A DNA stretch of 64,000 bases from assembly GCA_030141605.1 (NCBI GenBank), contig JAQGDQ010000052.1:62001-126000 (forward strand). The letters are read 5' to 3'. The position numbers and the translations under genes were made by a program. Positions 37,901-50,300 of this stretch are shown here, piece by piece. The notes beneath the pieces were generated by a model, which saw nothing but the letters and a program-made list of their open reading frames with translations, was not told the origin of the DNA and ran no database searches. This DNA comes from Tubiluchus corallicola (taxonomy: Eukaryota > Priapulida > Priapulimorpha > Priapulimorphida > Tubiluchidae). Every line of letters begins with the position of its first letter. The first letter of the stretch is position 1.

Positions 37901-40900
37901 GAGATATGCTCAAGATTTATTTGTATTGGTGTTTGAACAGGAAATATAGTCATACAGAATGTTAAGAAAAACTTTGTAACCATTTAATTGCTGAGCAGAT
38001 TAACTTACCATGTTTGTTGCCTTTTTCTGACTTTTTTCCTTAAAGATTATAATGCTAAATAAGGTATTGTTTTAAATTCTTATCAAACATTAGCTTAATC
38101 ATTACAGCAAAACTCTGGTGCAAAATTACAGCCTGTACAACAGGAATAGACCGACATTTGTAGTACAAAGGAGAACTTTAATAATTAACTCACGCTTTTT
38201 CCTGCATTTTTGTAGTGTAATTGTTAAGATAGTGCAGTGCTGTAAGTTTTGATTTAGAGTTGAAATGATAGGATTTAATGCCAAAAAATAATCTTTCAAG
38301 TGTTATGGATTTTTTGCCTCAGATGAACGTGTGTTCAGTAATTGTCTCAGCTCGATATTATAGATAGTAATGAATAACAAAACCCCCAAAATATGTTTTG
38401 TGACTGTAAAGTTTTTCTACTTTAAAGGACGAGCAGTTGTGTTTCTTTGCTGAAAATAAAACATGCATGAAACAATACTGTACAAAAAGCAGTATGCCAC
38501 TTATAAACAACTCCGGCAAATAAATATTGACCTCACTCGATAATATGCTCATGTGGTTGAATTTATTAAGTACAAATTATTTGGGTCTGAATGTATGAGC
38601 ATTCAATTTAATACTGTAAATGAATAATAAGAATTGTCCAATCCAAATTCAATTTTAAATCACAATATTATTGAATTAATTATTGTTTTTAGCTGAAGAA
38701 TAGTTGCATAGATTGTCTGAAGCCTTTTTAAGTAAGCAGTAGGATTCGAAATTTGTTGCCTAATTTGAACTTATAGAATTTAAGTATTTTTTTGTGTGAA
38801 TTCACAGGTGTCGTTGAAAAAGTTGAAGAATATTATGAGAATTATGTTCATTCATCCAATATCAAAAGGGTTTATTCTGTGAATGCTGAACATACATTTG
38901 TAAGTAATCCAAAGATAAAATGTAATGGTTAAAATTATGTGTTTTGTTGGTTGCTCTGCTAAATTGTAAACTTAAGTTTAAAGAGTCAAGATTATAACAC
39001 TTGTCTCACAAATCTGTTTTATTAACTACCCAATGGATTCATTTAACCATTTGTATTGCTATGTGTTAAAAACCTATCTATTACTTTTGTGTTAAACTGA
39101 CCTAGTCTTCTAGGTATACTGTAATAGTTCAGTTATTTGGATTTTCCATTTATCCTGCGATTGCTTTACTTAGCTGTCAGTGCACTCTCTGGACACACCC
39201 CTAGTGTTCATAGTTTATATGTATTTTAACTCATGTTGCAAGGTTGACGTTTGAATCTAGACATCAGAAAAGTGTTGCCGTAACAAATTGAGTGTGTTAT
39301 CGAGTGAGATTGATATTTATTTGCTGGGTTTGTTTAGAAGTAGCATGTTGCTTTTTGTATAGTGCTGTTTTCAGCGAGTTTGTGTTTGTGTTTCCCATTA
39401 ATAATGTAACCTCGGAATTTATTCTTGTTTTATTGTCACGACAGCATTTTTTGCTCATACTGCTACATACTTTTAGAGACAACAATTTAGAAAAAAATAA
39501 TATTGTTGTTTGTCTTTGTGTTTAGCCTACACTTGATTATGGAGGTGCTTGTACTTCAAAAGAGCTTCCTTATATTGGGAAATGTAATTATGATGCTGCT
39601 TACGAGATGCTGAACCATATCTACGGCGATGGATTAATGGTATGATAAAAGTTTTGTGATTTGTAAATTTGTGATCTGTCATTGCAGTGCAAAAACTAAA
39701 GCTAAACAAAGTGCAGCTTTTGAGGTAAGATGTTATTTGAACATAATTTATTAAGTTCGCATGTAACGTCACTACTCGCTCGAACAAAACCTACTCATTA
39801 GAGATGATACACAATTTTTGAATGTTTTTTGCATTTTTCTAAGTTGTGCTTTCAATAGCAAAAATGTTTCGGCAATTTTTACATAATATAGAGCGGATCT
39901 CTAGAGTAAAAATGAATTGCATTAAATTGTGCAAAACCAACAACGCTAAATATGCTTTGTAAAGTTCCAAATGTGAGAAGCCAAAACCAGTTACAAAATT
40001 ATATTTTTTTATATTTGGAAACTTCTGTGTTAACATTTTTACCACTTACTAAAATTCACTTTCAAAATAGATATTTTATAATGTTGTCTTTGATAAAAAC
40101 TACATGTAGAAAAAAAACGCGATTTCTACAATCTTTCAAATAACTTTCTTCATTCGAGCTTGTTCATCAAATAATGTCTACAATAATTTTTACAATTTTG
40201 CAGTGTTTTAGTAAAAAAATTGATAGATCAGCAAATTTTTGATTGGCTAGTTTTAGCTCATGTTTTACACATTATTATTTTGTAGAGACCGACTTCTTCA
40301 ACATCTACTCCCGGAGACGTAAGTAACAGTTACTTGTTTATCAATGCATTATTACTTGTTAATAATAGAGTCCATGCAGAAGTAGCACAAACAAATCATT
40401 TTGCCATTTGTAAAACCTGAATTATTTATTCCTTTACTTGATATTAATAAGGGGGTGCACATACAAACTATTTTTGCTAAAAAAACAAAAAGGTGATGTT
40501 GTTTGATGTTCAGACTAGTAAAATTCACTGTTTTAATTTAATAACATCTAATGGACAATATGCGATATACAATTTTGCGTGTGTAAATATGTAAAGTGTA
40601 TGAAAATAGTTGTAATTTCCCAGTTTTTCTTTTTTCCAAGCATGTCTCTAGCAGGTATATTTTATTATGCTTTTTCAGTTTATACTGTTTGACACAAGAG
40701 AATTTTTTGTAGCCAGTCCTGGATCTTACTCAATGGACACTTACTCTTATGTTTATGTGCCATCAAGATGCAAAACAAATAGTGGTAAGTATTTTCAAGT
40801 TAAATTACATAAAAAATAAAACCTATTTTAAAGGAATTGTGTGTCTGCATTTAGAAGAAATATTGTCCATTAAGTCATTCTGGGGAGCCTAGCTAATTTA

Positions 40901-43470
40901 ACAAAGTTACTTACCCTGTGCATTAGCTGTTGTTTCTATTGTATCTAGCTTTTTTGGAGTGTATCCAATGCTGACTAATTGTTATCTAGCATGAAAGTGC
41001 TGTTTTGTCATACATGTTCGCTTAATTGTTTTAATTTTTTTCTAATAACTCTGATGTTTGCATCACGTCATTTCACTATGTTTGCCATTCATAATATCGC
41101 TAACGTGCTCAACGCCGTAAAAGTTTCATTTTTGGAAAATAAATAGAACGAAAAGCTGATCAAGTAATCATTGTATAATTATTGTTTTATTTGTTGGTCA
41201 AAAGAAAATAACTATGAAAAGATTGCAACAAGAAAACTTAAAACAAGAAAAGCATACGATGCTTATGTAATACACATGTGTACTTGCTGGTATACTAATA
41301 CAGTGTTACTTTGCATATTCTCAGGATGTAAAGTTCATATTGCACTACACGGATGCTCACAAGGAAGGTACGAAATATCTCACTGATTTTTATTATTGAT
41401 TTGTAGACAAACAGAATATCATATTGAACAATATTTGTGTTGTTAGGCTATCTAAAACATTATGTATGGCCAAGATATTGGCAGTTTGTGTTTGTAGTTT
41501 CCTTTTTGTTACATACCAGCTAACTTTTTACTGAGATGATTCAGAAATGAAAATATTTTTATTACGTAAGAACTTAGACCGCTAGGTATTTATTATTTTA
41601 CATTATTCGAATTATGCGATTTGTGTTTTTTGTACATATTCCAAACAAGGTCATTTGCTACTCTAGATAATTGGCCACTGTTACAATGTGAAAATACCAG
41701 CAGAACAATATTAATGCAATGTAATAATATAATGTAACTAATTTACTAGTGATCAGGGTATCTGCTGACATTCTTCTTGAAGTAGTGTTCACAGGAGAAA
41801 TTTTTCTGGTAAGGAATTTGATAAATGATGAGCTCAAGGAAAAACATGGATTTATGAACAGTAGTTTTGCACCCATTATATTCAAAATGCAAATAAGAGA
41901 AGTAGCAGCAAAATGAATATTCAAAACAAACAGGTGAAACTTGGGAAGTACTTGATGAGGACAGGTATCAAAGAAGCTTCATTTAGCAACTAATCTTCAA
42001 CTAGAGACTGTTGAAGCCTAACCCAGACAGACTGACAGTAGGATTTTGCAAAGGTAACAAAGGGCTAAGGTAACAAACTGAAGCACTAGCTCCGATGTGA
42101 CTGCAATAGTTCATGCAAGATCAAATGGATGATTTGAAAAGACACCTTCAGGTGTAGGATAATTGCGAGCATGCTACACGCATTCTATTTTCTTTGTAAA
42201 CGTTACATTATATCACTGTAAATACTATGTGAATTCATTATCATGATTATTATGCACATATTTTAATCTGTTGTTCTTAGCTTTTCTCAAGTGTAAAGTA
42301 CCAGACAAAAAGTAGCAATAGCAATAGTTTCACATTTATTTGGGTCCGCTAGCACACACATTCAGTTTTTGCATTTGGAGCAAAATTTAAACACCAGTCT
42401 GACTCTTCTGAGACACAATTAATAGTTCCTCAGTTTTTTTTGTTTTCTACAATAGATCTTTTATCCTTGCAGCCAATATCCATCAATTTTGGAAGCTTTT
42501 AGGTCTAAGGTTGAGGTGATATGGGCAACAGAATGATTAGAAATTGAAGGATCTGCTGTTGTTGAAAATAATGGAAGCTGCTGTCATGCTTGCACTGTTT
42601 CTAAAAGATCTGTTCTCATGTGCAAGTGATATTTGTCTCAGTTTGAGTTAGTCAATAATTTAGATAGGTGGTAATAATTTCTAATAGTTTCTTTGACTGC
42701 TATCTTGTGACTTCGCTGCTGACATATGATGAAGATTAGCCCAGCTTGCAACAGGAATCAGAAAAAATTGTCTGCAAAAGTTATATACTGTAACAAGCAA
42801 ATTTTGTTGCTTCAAAAAATCACAAAAATTTCAGTGTTATAAGGACACTGGCAAACTTCTGCTTCAATTTTTATTGGACGTTGTTTCTGTAACTGTGAAT
42901 TTTATATGTAGACATTCACTCGGTGATGAGTATGTCAGGAACACAGGATATAACGAAGTTGGTGAATTAAATGACATCATCATCCTCTATCCCCAAGCAA
43001 CAAAATCAACCTTTCCGTACAACCCCTATGGCTGTTGGGATTGGTGGGGTTACTCAAGTGTCAACTACCGTGAGTAGAAATTATTGCAGTTTTGTATTAA
43101 AATAACTGATTTTAAAACTGTTCACTTATAAGTGTAGTTAACATTGCTTTTTTATTTATTTATAAGAGCAGATGTTAGAGTCATTGCTAAGACTAACTTC
43201 TTTATTTACTTGGTGTAAACTTACTCTTTTAAAAACTCACTAAAGATACTAAGTTTTACCTATTTTTATAATTTATGTACTTTTTACATCACTTGACAAA
43301 AATTGTTAATAGATTTTGTAAATAAAACTTAGTACCGTCAGGTGATTTAGGCCTCCATTGTTGTCAGTAACTAGCTTGTACATAAAAACAAAGTTTTTGC
43401 TTTTTCAGCAAACAAGCTTGCACCACAAATGGTTGGAATTGAGCGTATGCTACAGCGTATTCTCTCATAA
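34955..43470 (+). CDS. PHB depolymerase-like secreted esterase, copy A
   Basis: Ten exons: 34955-35033, 35958-36155, 36570-36692, 38808-38899, 39526-39639, 40286-40318, 40679-40784, 41325-41367, 42912-43069, 43409-43470. All junctions are GT-AG and in phase; 1008 nt, 335 aa. Residues 1-26 are a signal peptide ([17 protein letters not shown]). The nucleophile is S42 in SGISSGG, with S43 as oxyanion partner. The acid is D128 in LFSGATDSV, the base H162 in NAEHTF, and the second oxyanion residue C259 in [10 protein letters not shown]; the [11 protein letters not shown] motif follows. Having LHGC after the triad is the circularly permuted type II order of Penicillium funiculosum PHB depolymerase (Ser39, Asp121, His155, Cys250, from memory), a protein of similar size. 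Predicted role: extracellular hydrolysis of polyhydroxybutyrate or short oligomers; the true substrate in an animal is unknown. No separate substrate-binding domain is present. AATAAA occurs at 43532. Confidence 0.93.
37621..37983 (-). other. Unassigned open frame in esterase A intron 3
   Basis: A 120-codon open frame on the minus strand with a hydrophobic stretch ([19 protein letters not shown]) that could cross a membrane. A second open frame lies on the opposite strand. No family is recognised, and it is as likely to be chance or a transposon remnant as a nested gene. Confidence 0.2.
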
Positions 43471-43775
43471 AATCTGTCTTATGCTTTTTTAAGTAGTCTG
43501 TGGTCCAAAAAATTTGTCTACACAGATTAAAAATAAAAGTGTGTAAAAAACATAGTAATTTTTTGTGTAATTTTTATGCTTAGGAACTGGCACAAAAAAT
43601 TTTTATTAACATAATTTTGATGCAGCATTATTTCCTGTTTGGGAAACATAGTTAATATTATACCTTGTATGATTTTTTTTGCTTCATTTTTTATGTGAAA
43701 TTTTGCAGCTATTTCTCTGGAATTTATAAAATTAATTGCTATAATTACTCGATACTTTATTAACTAAGAAAAGTA

Positions 43776-43873
43776 AGTTTAGTGGAAAATCCCGATATCT
43801 GAATGTGTGAATACGTCTGTTAAAAGTTTAGTGGAAAATCCCGTTATCTGAATGTGTGAATACATCTGTTAAC
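43776..43873. repeat. 49-bp tandem duplication
   Basis: The unit with GTTTAGTGGAAAATCCCG and TGAATGTGTGAATAC occurs twice in direct succession with two base differences. Confidence 0.85.
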
Positions 43874-44159
43874 TACAAAATTTTGAGAGCAAATTAATAG
43901 CAAAACTGATACTAACAATACTGAGTCAAAATAACTTATAGGTTTAATTGTTCACTAAAATATTTGCTGCAAAATAATTGTGATTGTAACTAACAGAATT
44001 AATGGCAGCTAAATAAAAGCATTTTGTTTCTTTTATTTATTGTTTTTTTGTCAAAATCGAAGCACCCTTGCAAATCTGTGCAAATACTTACACAAGTAAA
44101 ATTGTCTATAATATTCTTAGCAATAGATATTTTCTGAGCATACACAGACAAATATTAGA

Positions 44160-44430
44160 ATGTTAGAAATGATTAGAGGTGTTGTGGTCTTGCTGCACAA
44201 GGCATTCAAAATGATAAGGCATGTCTTACTTTTAAAATAAAAGAAAAAACATTCATATACATTCATTTGTATTGATCAGTGAGATTTGCATGCAACATGT
44301 GTTATTTTTCCCATAAGCTTCGCACAAAACATGTTACTGATGTGATACTGTCATAGAGTTATTCAAAAAAGACAGTCAGTGGCTCAATGAGAGATGGCCA
44401 TTGCCATCTTTATAATTTTTGATAAATCAG
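44160..44430 (+). pseudogene. Decayed first exon of a C-type esterase
   Basis: This stretch aligns with the region just upstream of esterase C. TGCACAAGGCATTCAAAATG matches TGCACAAGACATTCAATATG, AGTGAGATTTGCATGCA is shared, and CAGTGGCTCAATGAGAGATGGC matches CAGTGACTGAAGACAAGATGGC. The ATG at 44394 then reads MAIAIFIIFD where gene C has MANAVVITIV. No donor site or later exons follow. It is best read as the leftover start of a lost C-type gene that once lay downstream of esterase A. Confidence 0.6.
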
Positions 44431-44969
44431 CAACAATATTCGAAAAATATTCGTTTTTTTAAAGATTTCTAATAGTTGGTTACATTATAGTTAACAAATT
44501 TGATTGTGTGGTAATTGCTTATTATGAGCGTTGATATGATAAGAATTGTAGAGCTGCCGAATTTTAGGTTTGAAATTTAGCTGATATCTAGGTTTTTTCA
44601 TTACTTTAGTGTTTGAAACTACAAAGCAGCAATCTATTTGCATTTCATTATATCTCGCTGCTAGAAAAGGGAGGTGTCAACATGTGTGTTAACTCTTTTA
44701 TTTGTTTATTTGTATTCTTGTTGTCTGGTGTTATGTTTGTTTCTCTTGTGCATTCTTTCATTCCTTTAGTTGTATATCTCTTTATCTGTCTATTTATTCT
44801 GTCTATTGGGCTCCTTTTGATGTGTATGCTTACTTTACTAATACAGTGGTAGCCGGTATGATTTTGACATTCCAGCAGTAGAAAATTGGATCGCTGGTAA
44901 ATATTGGGTATTATCTTATTATGCTTCGTGATTTAAAATGAACTCCTAAAGAGGACAAGTTCAGTTGTT

Positions 44970-45362
44970 AAACAATAGCCAATGTTTTCAGCTTAGATTT
45001 ACAAAAGTCAACAAGGGATTTGTGATGTACTTGCATTATATAAGGTATAAATTGCATACTTGTAACATATATTATAGTTATTCTGATGAAACGCATAAGT
45101 GTTTATTACTATCTCTAAACATAGCAGGCTACACACTATAAACAATCTAGCATTGATTCTAAAGTGCTCTATTATCTTAGTAAGAAAACTTATTGCAATT
45201 TCTTAATAAACAATAGCCAATGTTTTGAGCTTAGATTTACAAAAGTTAACAAGGGATTTGTGATGTACTTGCATTATATAAGGTATAAATTGCATAGTTG
45301 TAACATATATTATAGTTATTCTGATGAAACGCATAAGTGCTTATTACTGTCTCTAAACATAG
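44970..45362. repeat. Tandem duplication of about 155 bp
   Basis: Two copies (44970-45124 and 45208-45362), period about 239, start with AACAATAGCCAATGTTTT and share CAACAAGGGATTTGTGATG and GATGAAACGCATAAGTG. They differ at only a few positions. The open frame across the second copy has no recognisable motif. Confidence 0.8.
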
Positions 45363-45429
45363 GTCTGGTAATGTATTGTTTCGTACAAAATAACAACTCA
45401 AACAGGACATTTTTTAAATTTTTCTGATA

Positions 45430-46170
45430 CTTAGTAATATAATTTTAACATGATTTTCTAGATGCTCAAAATGTTATTATGAGGGTGACGTATCAGCGTC
45501 GGTGATTGTTGATACTTTAAACGGGGTAGCCTGTCACGAGGGGCATAAAGTTTAGATTTTAAACTTTTCCCATAATTCATGGTGAGTCATAAATTGAAGT
45601 AATTTTTATTACACTAATAAAGCCATTATGTTATGAAGCCTTTTTTATATTACGACGTAATTTGAATGGTGCTGTGAGGTTGTTTTTTTGTGATATCTTG
45701 GCATAAGGCATGAAAAAGATGAAATTTCTAGGTTACTAATTATGGCCAGATTTAATTTTAGATTATTTTTAATAGTATTTTAAAAAATACTTTTAATAAG
45801 CATTTATGATATAACAGCAGAATGCCACTATGCAATTTACTGTGTTATCAATCATGACAGACCTCAGTTCATTCTTCTCCTGTTCTTGTTTTTAATAAAT
45901 ATTATTAGCGTTTAGCAAATAAATGTACAATATGTAATAAGGGTCCAGACCTCATTAACATATTGTAGAGAAATATTGTTGCTTTGTTTACTTTGGTATT
46001 TAATCATTATATTGAACAATAGAGAAGAATAACATAACATCACTATTTATGTTTGAGTGTAAATACATTCCTCGTCTGTGATTTGATAATAATTCAATAT
46101 TTCCAAATGGCATAATGGTATTGTAGACATCAGTTAACATCTGTTCACTATAAATACATAAACATTTCAA
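45430..46170 (+). pseudogene. Broken partial copy of the IDO gene
   Basis: Around 45462-45590 the sequence aligns with IDO exon 7 and its donor: GATGCTCAAAATG is shared, the middle is mutated, and AATTCATGGTGAGTCATAA is shared. Near 45698 TTGGCATAAGGCATGAAAAA matches the end of exon 10 (GGCATAAAGCATGAAAAAG). Near 45942 GGGTCCAGACC matches the start of exon 11. From about 45975 to 46170 it follows IDO intron 12 (TTTACTTTGGTATTT, TCACTATTTATGTTTGAGTG, then GTAGACATCAGTTAACA). Order and strand match the intact gene, with large deletions and stops. It is a non-functional remnant of a duplicated IDO. Confidence 0.7.
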
Positions 46171-46369
46171 TGCAATGCAATGCTATGACACATATCATAT
46201 TCCTTTATTCCTTAAATTAGCATTTAGCAAACATAAAAATTACATTGAGACGCACAAAAGGCTTTCCAAGTCTGGGGTTCTTGTGCCTTCACGTAGCTTC
46301 TGTTCGCAATTTGAGTTTAGGCCAGTTATTATACCTGAAACACTTCTGGCAGCCTTAAGTTTTTTTGGT

Positions 46370-46860
46370 ATGAGATGACTTTTGGACAAAGGTCATCCCC
46401 GAGGGCATATTCAGAACAGGGGTAAACAGATGCAGAGTAATGGTGGGCATGATGGGAAGAATCTACTGACAACCTAACATAGCCATAACGAATTTTACCC
46501 CTCCCTCAGAGAGGAAAGGAGGGAGGAACCCGGATAGTGGTTATAGTAGGAAAATGCGTCAGCTTTGTGTCAGGAATTAGAGGACTTGCCACCTATCAAC
46601 AATCCATCCAGAATGTTGAAGTAGGTGTTAGGCGATGGGTGGAAAACATTGACGAAAATTTTTCAACACTCCCCAGAAAGGGCGGATCCAGGAATTCAAT
46701 TGTGACTATATTGTTATAAAGAAAGATTTTGTCCCACAAAATGTCAAGTGTAAATTTTTTGTGATGGGTGGCAACTTTTGGGCAGTAGTTTGCAATGACT
46801 CTTCCTCCCTGAAAAGGAGGAAGGGAGGATCCAGAATGGTGTGTACAATGAGAAAATTTG
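46370..46860. repeat. Dispersed repeat array, degenerate
   Basis: Contains two related sub-blocks with AGGAAAGGAGGGAGGA/AGGAGGAAGGGAGGATCC motifs followed by GTCAGCT(T/C)(T/A)GTGT. It also contains the segment shared with 8880-9190. Family not identified. Confidence 0.35.
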
Positions 46861-47386
46861 AGTCAGCTCAGTGTGGGAGTATTAAACTGGCCTGTCAATT
46901 TAACAGTGAATAGAAATATTTTATCCCCTCCCCAATAAACTTGTTTAGTTTGAGAGGATACATGTAAAGATTTACCATTTTCGACGGCTGGGTTTGAAAA
47001 GCTGGCCAATATTTGAATTTTTTTCGAGCTCCTTTTCATGTATTTAATAGCTTTTAATATAATTTGCCCTGTTGGATAGAAGATCTGGAATGCTAAGTTG
47101 AAAAAAGCTGTCGAAAATAGTAAAATGTTGTTATATTTCAAGTTTTAACCACGGGATTGCAGGAATTTAGCAAATTTTAGCAAAAATTGCTCTACACACA
47201 GCCATGGGCCTGGCTTGCATTGGATCAGCAGAATAATGATGAGTAATGGCTACCTTGTGAAAATTTTCACCTGTTATGTTGTGGCCTGAGTTCTAACTGT
47301 TAATGTGTAAACATGAACTCAGGTTTGTACCACATGTAAACAGTGTTGCTAGATTTTATTTCAAAATTCCCCACTGACCTAGCAAT

Positions 47387-50300
47387 ATGGTGTCTTACGC
47401 TCATGAAATTATTTTTCTTGCTGGGGTATTCTTGCTGTTAGTACTACCAAGTGCAGCCCAGTTGGGTGAGTGAAATAACATATTTATGATTAAATAAATA
47501 CTACTAAACCAATAAATTTTCCTATCAATTGCTAACTGACTTTTTTCATGTTAGCGAGAGTAGCCTATTAACTTGCATGTAACAAATTTACATCAGATGC
47601 TAGATAGTGCTTGTCTTGGAAACATTTGTTTTACAAGGCTAAACCACTTCCAGTTCTGGAACTGATCAAAGTTGCAACAATCTTGGTAATACATAGTTTC
47701 ATTTATAATGTTGTTAGTTATTTGTACTGATGAGCTTCGTCTAGGAAGTTTTGTATGTTGAGTGCTGTCTTTCAGCATTCACCACATCATATGCAAAAGA
47801 TTGTTTCAAATTAATGTATCTTATTTTTCAAATCTAGTTCAATCACTCTGTTTTGGTCTCACTGTTTGTACCAACAAGTCACCAATTTGAAACCTTTTGA
47901 CAATTTAGCACAGCTCCTTTCATTCAATTTTTTTTTAATCTTTCACGAAATCTGGTTCTTCTCATCCATTCTGTCCCACTTAAGTACATCAATTTTTACT
48001 AAATTTGATGCCTGCTTTAGTGATTTGGTTTCTGTTTTCAGTTTAAGTATTTTTGTTTCTCCTTCAAGCACTGCATGTACAGACTTTCGGAGTGTACAGC
48101 TATGCTTGTAGAAGTTTTTTATTTTGTAGAGCTAAGGGCTTTGCTATCAGTGGGTTTCCCTTCTAATCATATCTATGCTTAGACTTGTTGTACAGCTATA
48201 TTTGGTGGCATGCAGTAGTTTCAGTGTTCGTTTTGTATTTTCGTTCACACAACCAATTAACCTTACCTAAATTTTATTTATTATATCATTCACTATCGAT
48301 ATTCTCATAGGGGGCTATGGAGCAGACAAGAACAAGGTCTCTGTTTCTGGCATATCTTCTGGTGGTTGCATGGCAACACAACTTCATGTGGCATTCTCAA
48401 ACACGTTTATGGGCGTTGGCATTATTTCTGCTGCCCCTTATTACTGTGCTCAGAGTAACACAGTCACTGCCACAACAGCATGCATGAAAACTCCATCACT
48501 TATATCAGGTACTTATGTTACAATTTTCAGAGATGTAACAATGAAAATTGTCAAAACTAATTTCACAAACAGTAGCGATACTGTTATGAAACATAGTTAT
48601 GAACTGCTCAGAATTAATAAAGTAACTTTTTATGTGTTATTATGTGTTGGAAATTATGCAGGACTGGTCCAATGACAGATTTATGCAATACTCAATCAGT
48701 TTTTATTCTATCAAGGAGTTTTCACAGTGCATTCCAATGTACAATGTGACTGATCTGGCAGTCAGTCATCTGTTTTTTTTTCTACAATGATGAAAAACAA
48801 TTTATTTTTCCGTTGTATAATCTTAAAATTGCTTCCAAAATTCTTTGACTAAATAGGTTCAATTTATGTATAAATTGATAATTGCTGTTTGCATTTTTCC
48901 ATTTGTGTCAAACTAAGTAGTGGTCATTTTCTGCAGTTTTCAATTTAGGCTATGCTTATAAAAGTGCCTAAAATTTATCGACTCAGATGTGAATGAGTTT
49001 TATGTAATTGTGTTAGTCGTAAATAACTATGTTATAAAACAGCAATTATGCATGTACTGCAAAAACTGTAAATTATCCACATGTAATACTTGAATGACCC
49101 CTTACTTTAAATGAGTGATATTTTAATAAGTGTTAGAATTAAAGTTTTTAAATTTTGGTATATAAATATTATTGTGACTGCTTCTGAATCATTTTGCCTT
49201 TCATTGTTTATATTTAGTGTCAAAATTATGGTCCCAGACAACCTTGGCACAGAATACTGGTGTCATAGACCATACATCAAACATGGCCCATGACAAGGTG
49301 TGGTTGTTTAGTGGAGCTGCAGACAGTGTCATGGATCCAGGTAAATAATAAAAGTTTTAAAGTGAACAGCTGTTATAATGTCAAGCTGTAAAACTTGTTT
49401 TTTTAGATACATTGTTATAATTCATATGTTTAACTTCTTTGTTCTATTTACTACATACATCTATACACATGTACCGAGTGCTGTGGTGGTATGGTATAGT
49501 GAAACAAATTCTCATCTGAAAAACGATGTATAATATTGCACTACAAGAACTTCTGTAACAGTTTAATTGCTAACCCGTCTATCAACTCTCTTTATTTATT
49601 AATTTACTGTCTTTATCTATCTCTTTATCAATTTACCTTATTAATTTTTTTTGCTAAACTGAAAATGCTTAATAGTGTAATGTTTTTAATCAAATGTGAA
49701 ATATCAGTTTTTCATTCAAAAATTATTGCAATATCATGGAAAATTCTAATTTTTTGTTGTGTATTGGCCTATATGGTATTGCTTTTGGTTTTGTGTAATT
49801 TTTGAATTTATTTTTAACTTTATAACAAACCTGTAGCAAAATGGCAAATTCTTGTAATAAAGTAAATCCTTTTTATGCAATGCTGAGTTACAGTGTGAAC
49901 ATTAGTGTATTAAATTTTCTTATTTTGGAACTAAATTGTAAAAGTGAAATTAAATTTTGAATCACAGATTTCATCACCTGAAACAGATTTCATCACAAAA
50001 TTTTGCTAAAGCATTACTGAATATCTGATCAATTTTCTTCAGTAATGTCATGCTGCACTTTCAGTATTACTAACACATTTGGTTGTAACTCATTACATTA
50101 AATCTTTGTCTGCTCTGAATAAGCAGGTGTGACGGAAAAAGTTGAAGAATATTATGGGAACTACGTGCACTCATCCAATATCAAAAGTGTCTTCTCTGTG
50201 AATGCTGAACACACGTTTGTGAGTAAGCTTAATACTGAAGTCGAATGTTTGAATAAGGCTATTTTAGTAATATATTAGTTTTAATTGTAAGTTTTGTGGA

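Noticed and set aside
44613-44852. Hydrophobic 79-codon open frame
   Set aside because: T-rich DNA translates as Leu/Phe/Ile-rich; no start context, signal cleavage site or homologue seen.
47593-48111. Open frames in esterase B intron 1, including a charged minus-strand stretch
   Set aside because: Interrupted by stops, no recognised family and no matching exon sites.
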